NCBI GenBank assembly: GCA_003280095.1
Contig: QCGA01000001.1
Coordinates: 62,001-126,000 of the forward strand
Reading direction: 5' to 3'
DNA: 64,000 nt
Source of the DNA: Prochlorococcus sp. AG-363-O16
GTDB taxonomy: Bacteria > Cyanobacteriota > Cyanobacteriia > PCC-6307 > Cyanobiaceae
Shown here: one piece after another, positions 36,982-44,335 of the stretch
How positions within the stretch are numbered: position 1 is the first letter of the stretch
Layout: every line of letters starts with the position of its first letter
The notes under the pieces: generated by a model
What the model was told of the DNA's origin: nothing
Database searches by the model: none
The model's input: only the letters and a program-made list of their open reading frames with translations
Position numbers and translations under genes: made by a program

Positions 36982-37260
36982 GACTAAACTCCCTCAATAT
37001 AAAATCTATTCTTATAGCTATCTAAAATATTATCAGAGAACGTCTGAATGCACACATCAAAGATAGTGTAATTATTAATTATATTGTGCGCTGCAAATAA
37101 TCTATTCATAATTTACCTTGTTTGAGTCAATTAACGTATTTGTAAAATTACCAAGACTAAATTTTTCTGATCTCGGCTCTACACCATCAACAAATTAATG
37201 GCTTAGTTGCTGCAAGGTAACCTCAATAAAGAGAGTAGCAATCAGTCGAACATTAATAGG

Positions 37261-37380
37261 TTATGTGCTTTCAACCAATTTCGCAAACTTCTCCGCATAC
37301 TCCTTGTTCAATTCCCAAAGTGTCGTCCCGGGTCTAAATTCTTTCTTCCTAGTAGGGCCTTGACATCTAATCCCTTGCAA
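37261..37380 (-). pseudogene. Coding remnant next to the left attachment site
   Basis: A 40-codon frame reads CQGPTRKKEFRPGTTLWELN followed by KEYAEKFAKLVEST and a stop. The composition, basic with a helical tail, looks like a true protein C-terminus. The upstream side runs into the attL repeat, which suggests a gene end left by an earlier element or a gene cut by integration. An echo of KFAKLVES (KFAKLIKS in the minus frame near 56225-56250) exists at the other end of the element. Confidence 0.35.
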
Positions 37381-37433
37381 TAAAAGAGGGGACCTTCCAA
37401 TCCCCATGAGTCATTTGGGTGATACAGATGACT
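37374..37433 (+). repeat. Left attachment repeat (attL), stranded ssrA 3' end
   Basis: About 60 bases nearly identical to 56334-56393 in the same orientation, with a perfect core ATGAGTCATTTGGGTGATA (37406-37424). It contains a second copy of the ssrA terminator hairpin, with the stem GGGGA/TCCCC in place of the right copy's stem. Confidence 0.85.
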
Positions 37434-37529
37434 ATGGATTAATCGTATCCTTGGATCTTGCTTATAAGCCCGTTATAGCAAAGAGTTTCTGAAAGCATTC
37501 GGTTGCCTGTTAAAGCTTGCGAAAGTATA

Positions 37530-37552
37530 TTTGTCCTAAAATTTGTCCTAAA
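37530..37552 (+). repeat. Twin TTTGTCCTAAA repeats, left end
   Basis: Two direct copies of TTTGTCCTAAA, 12 bases apart, immediately before the integrase start. The same motif and spacing recur at 56270-56292, so these may be recombinase arm sites or iterons. Confidence 0.65.
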
Positions 37553-37554
37553 TT

Positions 37555-38754
37555 GTGAGTTGGGAAGAAGGCTTTAAAAATGCTGTAAGACAGGGGAGAA
37601 GAGGATGGAATGTCGCGAATAACAATGGACGCATGCAGCTCAAGCTAAGAGGCAAGTTTCTTCCTCTTGCGCCACAAACAGCGAATCTTCCCTTTCCTTG
37701 GCATCCCAATAAACAGGCAGATGCTCTGTTGTTAATCAATAGGGTCTATGGGCCTGTTATGGATCGGAAGCAGTCTCTTAAACAAGCAATTATTGATGTA
37801 TTGGGGCAAAGCGATCAAAAAGCTCATTTGGTTCTGAAGGGATGGCCACAAATCGCTGAAAGTCTCAGGGTGCTTCGAATGGAAGGTGTGAATCAGATAC
37901 TGCCAACTACTTGGCGTGACAACTGGGAGCCTTATATCAATCACGCTTTAGAAGTTCTCGCAACTAGAAATCAGCCTTCAGATGGGCATGAGTTGCTTCA
38001 AAAGTGCTTGATGAACTGGCAAGGAAGACCCTCAAGTCGAGCTGCTTGTTGTCTGGCGCTTAAGAATTTCACCGAGCATGCGGTTGTGCGGCACAACATG
38101 CCCAGTAGTTGGCTTATTACTCAGACCAGCATCAAGGAATTAAGAGGACGGAAACCTGAGAAGCGTATTAAGGCAACTCTTACTGACTCTGAGTGCTTGG
38201 CTCTAATTGAAGGAATCAATAATCGCAATCCAGCTTGGGCAAATGTTTTGCGTTTAATGGTTCAATTTGGTTTAAGGCCTATTGAGTTGCAGTATTTGAC
38301 TCTGAGAGAAGACCACAATGGTGAGTCGCGTTTGTGGTGCTCATACAGGAAAGTTTCTGGTCCTAACAAGTGTGAGCCTCGGTTTTTGATGAGTTCTCCA
38401 TTGTTGGATTCACAAGGAGTGAAGGTTGAGTGGAACTTGATCTCCTCCTACCCATTGCTCGAATTACCTCTAGGAAAAGATGGAAATCGGAGAAAATTAA
38501 ATGGTCACTACGTTGAGGTCTTTCTGAAAACACAGCCTGAGTGGATCAAGCTCAAAAAAGAGTATGAGCAGCGGGGTGAGTGGTTGAGGCCTTATACCTT
38601 CAGGGATACATACAGCGTGCGTTGTCATCGGCTCCGATTTGAAACTGCTCAAATTTGCCGAGCGATGGGTCATGGTTTAGCAGCGCATAGCAGGGCTTAT
38701 CGATCAGCAACTGATCAGACCATGTTCGAAGCATTCGATCAGCTTTCTGCCTGA
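37555..38754 (+). CDS. Tyrosine recombinase (integrase)
   Basis: A site-specific recombinase of 399 residues that would integrate and excise the element at ssrA. The C-terminal catalytic domain shows the first Arg in VQFGLRPIELQYL (R241), the second Arg in RPYTFRDTYSV (R350), GH in CRAMGHGLAAHS, and the nucleophile Tyr in HSRAYRSA (Y382). The His of the usual HxxR box is replaced by Tyr (YTFR). The N-terminal 190 residues are a DNA-binding part with no clear match. The start is GTG, placed directly at the TTTGTCCTAAA repeats, so its expression may be autoregulated by them. Basic protein, reading into the element. Confidence 0.85.
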   Translation: MSWEEGFKNAVRQGRRGWNVANNNGRMQLKLRGKFLPLAPQTANLPFPWHPNKQADALLLINRVYGPVMDRKQSLKQAIIDVLGQSDQKAHLVLKGWPQIAESLRVLRMEGVNQILPTTWRDNWEPYINHALEVLATRNQPSDGHELLQKCLMNWQGRPSSRAACCLALKNFTEHAVVRHNMPSSWLITQTSIKELRGRKPEKRIKATLTDSECLALIEGINNRNPAWANVLRLMVQFGLRPIELQYLTLREDHNGESRLWCSYRKVSGPNKCEPRFLMSSPLLDSQGVKVEWNLISSYPLLELPLGKDGNRRKLNGHYVEVFLKTQPEWIKLKKEYEQRGEWLRPYTFRDTYSVRCHRLRFETAQICRAMGHGLAAHSRAYRSATDQTMFEAFDQLSA

Positions 38755-39159
38755 AAGTGATATGACGATCAGAGTTTTAGAGCTAGCTGAGCAGCTCAAA
38801 GTTGGCATTAACCTATGAGATAAAAAACGCAAAATCTAGATTTTTATACATATTTGCTACCCAAGAAAGCTTGGGTGAAGTTTGGGTAAATCTCCACGAT
38901 TCGCTGAGAGTGGTTGCCATCACCTAAAGGTAACTTTTCATTAGTCAGTAGCTAGGTTCCTGTTGAGCCATGGGATCTCAGCGAAAATGGGTGGTTTGAA
39001 TAAACCTTCGAGACCAAAGCCTTAATCATTTCTATTCTTGCTCAGTTGACTTTTTTCTGCTTTTTGAAACCTGTAAATCTGAAATTGCAAGAAAAAGGGG
39101 CCCTCTTAGGCCCCTCTAGACGTCTTTAGTGATCCCCATCACTCAGCTAATCGAAAGGA
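38755..39159. other. Intergenic region after the integrase
   Basis: 405 bases with no supported gene. The only structure I see is the terminator of the next minus-strand gene (39092-39117). Confidence 0.5.
39092..39117 (-). terminator. Terminator of the 80-residue gene
   Basis: Read on the minus strand: AGGGGCC, short loop TAAGA, GGGCCCCT, then a run of T. It ends the gene at 39160-39402. Confidence 0.8.
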
Positions 39160-39402
39160 TTAAGTCTTAACAGCGCACTTTTCAGTCTCTTCAGTAGCGA
39201 GCGCAGCTTTTTTTTCTGCTGGGGCTAACGATTTGAGTTCTTCTTGAAGCTCATGCTCTCGCTCATCGATGATTTTGATACGAGACTGATAGTTCTCTTC
39301 CAGCATCTTGCGAGAAGCTTCAAGATTGTCGAGTTCCTCTTGCCGTTGCTTAAGCTTGATCTCTTCTAGTTGGCTATCAGAGACCACATAAACAGTCCTC
39401 AT
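39160..39402 (-). CDS. Charged coiled-coil hypothetical protein
   Basis: Starting at MRTVYVVSDSQLEEIKLKQR, this 80-residue protein is dominated by heptad-like charged helices (QRQEELDNLEASRKMLEENY, IIDEREHELQEELKSL) and a small Ala/Lys tail with one Cys (TEKCAVKT). A longer frame reaches 39453, but the extra residues look unrelated. It has its own strong terminator, so it is expressed alone. Function unknown; a structural or partner-binding role is only a guess. Confidence 0.6.
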   Translation of the reverse strand: MRTVYVVSDSQLEEIKLKQRQEELDNLEASRKMLEENYQSRIKIIDEREHELQEELKSLAPAEKKAALATEETEKCAVKT

Positions 39403-39661
39403 TGGAGAAAAAAATGAGTCGGCAAGAACGGTACCGAATAAAGATGAATACATGATGTTTTGTGCGGGAACACCATTACTTTGCCTCTAGTTTCAACAAG
39501 AACTAATGTTGTAAACCGAAGAAATCTATACGGTAAATATCACCTGATTCGGTTAATAATACTATAGATAGTAAGAACCGTAAAGCCTAAATGCTTGGGT
39601 AAAAACCCTATATGAAATTCACTTAAATGTGTTATAAATGAATTAGCCGAATAGGAGGATT

Positions 39662-39820
39662 ATGAAACTAAGAACTCCTTTTACTGTTGTTGCAAATCCA
39701 CTGAGAGATCTTGACCATATCCACGATTTTAATTACAAGTTACCCAATGAAAATGATTTTTGGGAGCAAGAATGTAAGCTTCACCCCACTAAATCTACTT
39801 GTAGACTTTATGAAGTGTAG
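39662..39820 (+). CDS. 52-residue protein with CP12-like C-terminal Cys motif
   Basis: This small protein has an excellent ribosome binding site (AGGAGG four bases before the ATG). It reads MKLRTPFTVVANPLRDLDHI, then DFNYKLPNENDFWEQE, and ends CKLHPTKSTCRLYEV. The end has exactly the spacing of the CP12 tail: Cys-x3-Pro-x4-Cys-x2-Tyr-acidic. The CP12 gene in this same window ends CDANPDEPECLVYDD. The N-terminal part is unlike CP12. It may form a redox-switchable disulfide; binding to GAPDH is a hypothesis, made more interesting because this element carries its own gap gene. Confidence 0.7.
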   Translation: MKLRTPFTVVANPLRDLDHIHDFNYKLPNENDFWEQECKLHPTKSTCRLYEV

Positions 39821-39849
39821 ACAGGATTCTTTGCCGTTATTTAGGAGAT

Positions 39850-40752
39850 TTGCATACAGAAGCTAAGCATGTGAAGTCTAGAGAAACTCTTAGGACCGAT
39901 GCACCTATTGACCATGCAGGCAAAGGAGAGAATTTTGCTCCTACTGATTTATTGGCTACAGCTGTAGGGACTTGTTTCCTTACAGTGATGGGAATCACTG
40001 CCAAAGAAAAAGGGTGGAAATTAGATGAAATAACAGTTGCAATTGATAAGAAGATGACAACTCAGGGTCCTCGCAAGATTAGATCTTTATTACTTCAAAT
40101 TGATATGCCAACTAATTTAGGAGCTGATCAATTAAAGGTCCTTCAAAAGGTAACGAAAGACTGTCCTGTTTTGAGAAACTTAAATGACTCAATAAAAATA
40201 AAAGTCAAGTGGAATCAATTAAAACAGAAAAAAAAGACTTCTCTGAATTTTGTCGCTACTAATGTCTTTCGTGAAACTCCTGATGTCACGTTCTTTGATG
40301 CAGTAGTCAACGGCTCTAATGGATCTGATGTGGTGATTCATCACGGAGCTGCAATTTCTCCTCCTAACGACAAAGAATTTGAGCAGTATTACGTTCATCA
40401 CCATCAGATTGATCACAACTTAGTTTTAGAAGGAAGCCGCACTTTTACTCTCCTCAACCCTGCATGGGATGAGCCTCATCACGTTATTTACCTCAATCCA
40501 AAAATGGGTGCTCTTCAAATACCTATTGGGACTTATCACCAATCTGTTTCAGGGACAGAGGGCAGCATGGTATTGAACCAAGCAGTAAGAGATAAGGATT
40601 TTGATCCAAGTAAGGAATTTATTCCTGTCAGTTTGCGGGATAGGACTGATTTGAGAAAAGCAAAAGCAGCTGAGCCTGTTTATTGGATTTGGGATGATGG
40701 AAGAATCAGAAGATTGAAAGTACGTCGTGCTAGCAAAGCTAATATTTTTTGA
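39850..40752 (+). CDS. OsmC-like / cupin-like fusion protein
   Basis: The N-terminal 130 residues match the OsmC/Ohr peroxidase fold: RTDAPIDHAGKGENFAPTDLLATAVGTCFLTVMGI has the first reactive Cys, and TKDCPVLRNL the second, so a thiol peroxidase activity is likely. The C-terminal 165 residues look like a cupin: FEQYYVHHHQIDHNLVLEG carries a His cluster for metal, followed by PHHVIYLNPKMGALQIPIGTYHQS. The only start is TTG, lying inside a segment (YLGDLHTEAKH) that normally belongs to the OsmC N-terminus, so the first strand is probably truncated or the true start is non-standard. Found next to the stress-related cargo. Confidence 0.65.
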   Translation: MHTEAKHVKSRETLRTDAPIDHAGKGENFAPTDLLATAVGTCFLTVMGITAKEKGWKLDEITVAIDKKMTTQGPRKIRSLLLQIDMPTNLGADQLKVLQKVTKDCPVLRNLNDSIKIKVKWNQLKQKKKTSLNFVATNVFRETPDVTFFDAVVNGSNGSDVVIHHGAAISPPNDKEFEQYYVHHHQIDHNLVLEGSRTFTLLNPAWDEPHHVIYLNPKMGALQIPIGTYHQSVSGTEGSMVLNQAVRDKDFDPSKEFIPVSLRDRTDLRKAKAAEPVYWIWDDGRIRRLKVRRASKANIF

Positions 40753-40855
40753 AAAAGAAACGCTGCTCCAAAAGTCCGTTAGATATTCCGTTTTCAAGGT
40801 GCGTATTCAAAGAGAGAAAGTATTGCTATCAAGCTAAGAGCAACCTGAATTGATA

Positions 40856-41173
40856 ATGCAGCACTATCTAATCGCGTGGGAATTTCCAACAGTTGAAGGT
40901 GCATGGTCTTCTTCTCCAGGCTTCGCCGACTACATCAACTCTGGTGCTCCTGGAGACAAGTTCGATGGCTTTGAGCTGAAGTATCGAGTTTGCGAACCCA
41001 TCAGCGGCAGCGGTGTTGCAATAGCAATAGCTACTGACATCGGTAAAGTCTGGGCCCATCTTGGACCTTGGATCAAGGAATACGGCATCCAGTTTGAGGT
41101 CACAGCTGTTGTATCAGATGCCGAATTTGCTGCCATGTGGCCAGGAGTTTCTGCTGCAGCATCTGTCGAATGA
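40856..41173 (+). CDS. DUF3303-family small protein
   Basis: From the ATG at 40856 the protein has 105 residues and begins MQHYLIAWEFPTVEGAWSSS, a pattern of the DUF3303 family. Two characteristic parts follow, DGFELKYRVCEPISGSGVAIA and VWAHLGPWIKEYGIQFEVTAVVSDAEF. It resembles ferredoxin-like dimeric alpha-beta barrels, with one Cys. The gene is followed by a terminator at 41233-41256. Function is unknown; similar genes occur in nutrient-stress regions of picocyanobacteria, which I recall only loosely. The frame could begin six bases earlier at a TTG. Confidence 0.7.
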   Translation: MQHYLIAWEFPTVEGAWSSSPGFADYINSGAPGDKFDGFELKYRVCEPISGSGVAIAIATDIGKVWAHLGPWIKEYGIQFEVTAVVSDAEFAAMWPGVSAAASVE

Positions 41174-41582
41174 ATAGAGATAACCAAAGCGCCCTAAGTA
41201 GCTAGTCTCCAAGAGATTGACAGTCGACTTTCAAGGGGCCAACTAGGTCCCTTTTTAATCATGCCTATCAACAAACCAATTCCTGATTCTGTTATTCGCT
41301 TTTGGCAAAAGCAGTTTCAAAAGATCAGAGAAATCATCGTTAGACCTCCTAGTAAATAGAAAAGGACTTGTTGTTGTTTGATGGTTTTGATTAGTGCCTC
41401 TTTCCGAGCATTTAAAAACGGTGCCATCGCCACCCTCTGTAAGTCGCAATGATTAGCAATTTCATATCCCTCATTGCTACGCCTAAAAGGAGGGAAAGTT
41501 AGATTGTTCTGAGGTTAAAACTAAAACGGTTATCGTTTTCATTATTTGATAGATTTTCTCTTTACCTGTCATTGTTCCAAGA
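41174..41582. other. Intergenic region without a gene
   Basis: 409 bases. It contains the terminator at 41233-41256 and a weak 64-codon minus frame (41255-41449) that I do not accept. Nothing else seen. Confidence 0.5.
41233..41256 (+). terminator. Terminator after the DUF3303 gene
   Basis: Short GC-rich hairpin AAGGGGCC, loop AACTA, GGTCCCTT with a T run. Confidence 0.75.
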
Positions 41583-41687
41583 ATGAGTCAGACTTTGAAT
41601 TACACCCTCTATGACGTTGGCAGTGATAAAACGCACTTCCTTACCGCCGGCAGTCAAACCAAAACTAAAGGGATGGGATTCGCCTAA
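41583..41687 (+). CDS. Possible 34-residue peptide
   Basis: A short frame encoding MSQTLNYTLYDVGSDKTHFL and then TAGSQTKTKGMGFA. No ribosome binding site of good quality. The residue mix is protein-like but there is no family recognised, and it ends just before a tandem operator pair. Low certainty. Confidence 0.3.
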   Translation: MSQTLNYTLYDVGSDKTHFLTAGSQTKTKGMGFA

Positions 41688-41720
41688 AAACCTTCCTTAT
41701 TTACCTAAGACCGACATTAC

Positions 41721-41755
41721 ATCAATAAAACTTGATTAAATCAACAATATTTGAT
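41721..41755 (+). promoter_or_regulatory. Tandem ATCAA-N6-TTGAT operators before the 58-residue gene
   Basis: Two perfect palindromes, ATCAA-TAAAAC-TTGAT (41721-41736) and ATCAA-CAATAT-TTGAT (41740-41755), 19 bases apart. The same arrangement precedes arsR/gap and pstS. Confidence 0.75.
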
Positions 41756-41836
41756 TAGAGTAGGGAGGTCATACTTCTAGGTCAATGATCTTCGCAAAGA
41801 AGGCTTTCATTCAGTTATTAGTTTGAGTCTGTCGTA

Positions 41837-42013
41837 ATGAATAATAAATTCAAATATCTACAAGATCAAGATGTCCAAGCTCTTATACAAGCAATAGATA
41901 AAGCAGTCTTGCAATATTGTGATGAAAAGACTATCTCTGGTGAAACAGCTTGGGCTTTAATACAAGGATTAAGTGATGTACGTCTTGAGCAATTTCGAGA
42001 TTCAATTGATTGA
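41837..42013 (+). CDS. 58-residue hypothetical protein under tandem operators
   Basis: The protein MNNKFKYLQDQDVQALIQAI, DKAVLQYCDEKTISGETAWAL and IQGLSDVRLEQFRDSID is acidic and all-helical by composition, with one Cys. It is preceded by the tandem palindromes at 41721-41755, so it is probably a member of the same arsenate/phosphate-responsive group as arsR and pstS. No family name can be given. A real gene is supported by the operator and by regular helical periodicity. Confidence 0.55.
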   Translation: MNNKFKYLQDQDVQALIQAIDKAVLQYCDEKTISGETAWALIQGLSDVRLEQFRDSID

Positions 42014-42257
42014 TAAATATAGACAATTAGATTCTGAAAGAACAGTGCAGAAATATCTCTTTTATGTTGATGATTCAATGCTAACGGGAAATACCATTTC
42101 TGTTACTGTTCATAACACTTGTTCTATTGTTAATTCCTTGGGTGGTTGATGTAATAAGGGTACAGGTGCCCAACTTGTAAATAGGTAGGATTCGTTAACC
42201 AGCCATTGACTTATAATCCTAACTATAACCTCTAATCAAATTTAAATGGAGTGAGCA

Positions 42258-42584
42258 ATGAACATTAAGAAAGGGTTCCATGCCTATAAAAAATACTGGG
42301 AAGATCAAGCAAGTTTCATGGATAAATCTCCATGGAATCTGAAGAAGATCTTAAAACTAACTATCTCAAATGATGTTGATGGAAATTTGGAAGAACTTGA
42401 ATTTTCCAATCATTCCATTTCAAGAGAAGAGGGGCAATTAACCTTACGGGTAAATGTTCCTTACAACTACTTTGAACTTGATAGTTTTGAATTAAAAGCT
42501 ATTGAACTCCTTGGTATTGATAAAAATTGGTTAATAGATATGAGCTTAGAAGACTCTAGTTGTACCCATCAATTAACAAAGTAA
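42258..42584 (+). CDS. Hypothetical protein, 108 residues
   Basis: Starts MNIKKGFHAYKKYWEDQASF with GGAGTG-like purines (TGGAGTGAGCA) just upstream. The rest is a mix of basic helix and acidic beta-like segments: SPWNLKKILKLTISNDVDGN, EGQLTLRVNVPYNYFELDSF and ELKAIELLGIDKNWLIDMSL. No signal peptide or membrane span is seen. I recognise no family. It stands alone in the element between the 58-residue gene and arsR. Confidence 0.5.
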   Translation: MNIKKGFHAYKKYWEDQASFMDKSPWNLKKILKLTISNDVDGNLEELEFSNHSISREEGQLTLRVNVPYNYFELDSFELKAIELLGIDKNWLIDMSLEDSSCTHQLTK

Positions 42585-42805
42585 AATGACTATTGAGTTA
42601 AATAGAAGTTCTTCTAGAATCTTGTGAATCACTGAGACATATTGCCACTAATTAGTATATTTACTTATCAATATGAACGGTTTTACTGATTGGGGTATCG
42701 TTCATTAGCGAGGGCAACAAGAACACCAATTAATGCCTTGAAGAAGACAATGTTGTTGATATTTTAAAGAGTTGATCAATTAAAGACAGATCCTATAAGT
42801 ACGGA

Positions 42806-43135
42806 TTAAGAACAAGGCTTTGCTGCATTCTTACAACTCTTTTTCAGATCAGCTATCCAATCTTCTAATAATTGCAACGCTTTTAGATCCAATTTGTAGT
42901 ACACCCAACGTCCGCTTTGACGGTCTGTAATTAATCCTGAATCTTTTAGAACCTTGAGATGAAATGAAAGGCGTGATTGCGCAAGACCTGTCTTTTCCAT
43001 CAGATCACAAACACAACACTCTCCTTCTGATAAAGATTGAATGACTTCCATACGAAGAGGATCGGCTAAGGCCTTGAGAAGCCCACTTGCTTGACTTGCC
43101 GCAAGCACATTTTTTTCAGCAATGACTGCTCTCAT
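42806..43135 (-). CDS. arsR: ArsR-family arsenic-responsive repressor
   Basis: This winged-helix repressor (109 residues from the ATG at 43135) should lose DNA binding when arsenite binds. It has the metal motif ECCVCDLMEKTG, matching ELCVCDL with the two Cys plus a third Cys, the recognition helix AQSRLSFHLKVLKDSGL, and the wing RQSGRWVYYKL. The C-terminus has further Cys (KKSCKNAAKPCS) that may complete an As(III) site. A GTG at 43186 is an alternative start. It is divergent from gap-arsJ, and the shared region carries tandem palindromes, as expected for autoregulation. Confidence 0.92.
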   Translation of the reverse strand: MRAVIAEKNVLAASQASGLLKALADPLRMEVIQSLSEGECCVCDLMEKTGLAQSRLSFHLKVLKDSGLITDRQSGRWVYYKLDLKALQLLEDWIADLKKSCKNAAKPCS

Positions 43136-43198
43136 GAATCCAAATGATCTACAAAGGTTTTTGCTATCAATTTTTGAAGCAATCACACAATAGCTTGC

Positions 43199-43232
43199 AT
43201 CAAGCAGGGTTGATACATCAAAATAAATTGAT
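43199..43232 (+). promoter_or_regulatory. Tandem ATCAA-N6-TTGAT operators between arsR and gap
   Basis: ATCAA-GCAGGG-TTGAT (43199-43214) and ATCAA-AATAAA-TTGAT (43217-43232), 18 bases apart in the divergent promoter. The most likely binder is ArsR. Confidence 0.8.
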
Positions 43233-43295
43233 GCGTTCTAAGGTAGCTTTTCTTTCAAGCCCAGAGCGTTCTTTTTTTTACTGCTAGTTGGTTCA

Positions 43296-44324
43296 ATGCG
43301 CATTGGTATTAATGGTTTTGGTCGGATTGGCCGCTTAGTTTTTCGTGCCTTATGGGGTCGTTCCAATATTGAACTAGTTCATATCAATGACCCAGCAGGA
43401 GATGCTCCAACAGCAGCTCATCTACTGGAATTTGACTCCGTTCATGGTCGTTGGGACCAGCACATTGATTCCGACTTAAAAGGGATCAAGATTGATGGTC
43501 AATTTCTTAGCTACTCGCAAGAGAGTGCTCCCACTAATGTTCCATGGGAGCAAGCGGGTGTTGACTTTGTTCTGGAATGCAGTGGAAAGATAAAAACACC
43601 AGAACTATTAAACCCTTACTTTGATCAGTGTGGCATTAAAAGAGTTGTTGTTGCTTGTCCCGTGACAGGTGAAGTGGCAGGGACAGAAGCTCTAAATATC
43701 GTCTATGGAATCAACCATAATCTTTACGACCCTAAGATTCATCGACTAGTCACAGCTGCATCGTGTACAACCAATTGCTTGGCACCAGTTGTCAAAGTTG
43801 TCAATGAAAACTTTGGAATCATGCATGGAGCCATTACCACTCTTCATGACATCACCAATACACAGGTTCCAATTGACTCTTTTAAAAGCGACTTAAGGCG
43901 AGCACGCAGCAGTATTCAAAGCCTCATCCCCACTACAACTGGTTCGGCTAAAGCTATAGGAATGATTTTCCCCGAGCTTCAAGGCAAATTAAACGGACAT
44001 GCTGTACGTGTTCCACTGTTGAATGCATCCCTGACTGATGCCGTTTTCGAACTTGAGAGAAAGGTCTCAGTTCAAGATGTTAATGACGCTTTTCAACGTG
44101 CAGCGGAAGGAGACTTAAAAGGAATTCTTGGCTATGAAGAAAGGCCCTTAGTCTCCATTGACTACGTCAATGATTCACGCAGTTCAATTATTGATGCTTT
44201 GTCCACAATGGTTATAGATGGGAATCAATTAAAAGTTTTTGCCTGGTATGACAATGAATGGGGTTACAGCTGTCGTATGGCAGACCTAACTTCTTATGTC
44301 GTGAATCTAGATAGCAAAGGTTAA
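43296..44324 (+). CDS. gap: ArsJ-associated glyceraldehyde-3-phosphate dehydrogenase
   Basis: A full-length GAPDH (342 residues): NAD motif [15 protein letters not shown], catalytic Cys157 in [12 protein letters not shown], phosphate-site residues [12 protein letters not shown] and [18 protein letters not shown], and [12 protein letters not shown] at the end. In arsR-gap-arsJ operons this GAPDH uses arsenate in place of phosphate to form 1-arseno-3-phosphoglycerate. The gene sits 11 bases before arsJ and is divergent from arsR, so this specialised role is more likely than glycolysis. The separate housekeeping GAPDH is not in this window. No CP12-type C-terminal extension is present. Confidence 0.9.
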   Translation: MRIGINGFGRIGRLVFRALWGRSNIELVHINDPAGDAPTAAHLLEFDSVHGRWDQHIDSDLKGIKIDGQFLSYSQESAPTNVPWEQAGVDFVLECSGKIKTPELLNPYFDQCGIKRVVVACPVTGEVAGTEALNIVYGINHNLYDPKIHRLVTAASCTTNCLAPVVKVVNENFGIMHGAITTLHDITNTQVPIDSFKSDLRRARSSIQSLIPTTTGSAKAIGMIFPELQGKLNGHAVRVPLLNASLTDAVFELERKVSVQDVNDAFQRAAEGDLKGILGYEERPLVSIDYVNDSRSSIIDALSTMVIDGNQLKVFAWYDNEWGYSCRMADLTSYVVNLDSKG

Positions 44325-44335
44325 AAGATAACCAA

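Larger units (their letters stand above)
36982..37554. other. Junction between glycan island and integrative element
   Basis: 573 bases with no full gene. It contains a 39-residue open fragment (37261-37380, minus), the left attachment repeat (37374-37433) and two TTTGTCCTAAA repeats (37530-37552), all listed separately. The first 250 bases are AT-rich and hold nothing I can identify. Confidence 0.6.

Noticed and set aside
38763-38819. 18-residue frame MTIRVLELAEQLKVGINL after the integrase, reminiscent of IF2 N-termini
   Set aside because: Too short and stops at once; resemblance is likely accidental.
41255-41449. 64-residue minus frame
   Set aside because: No family pattern, composition looks random, and it runs through the foot of a terminator region.
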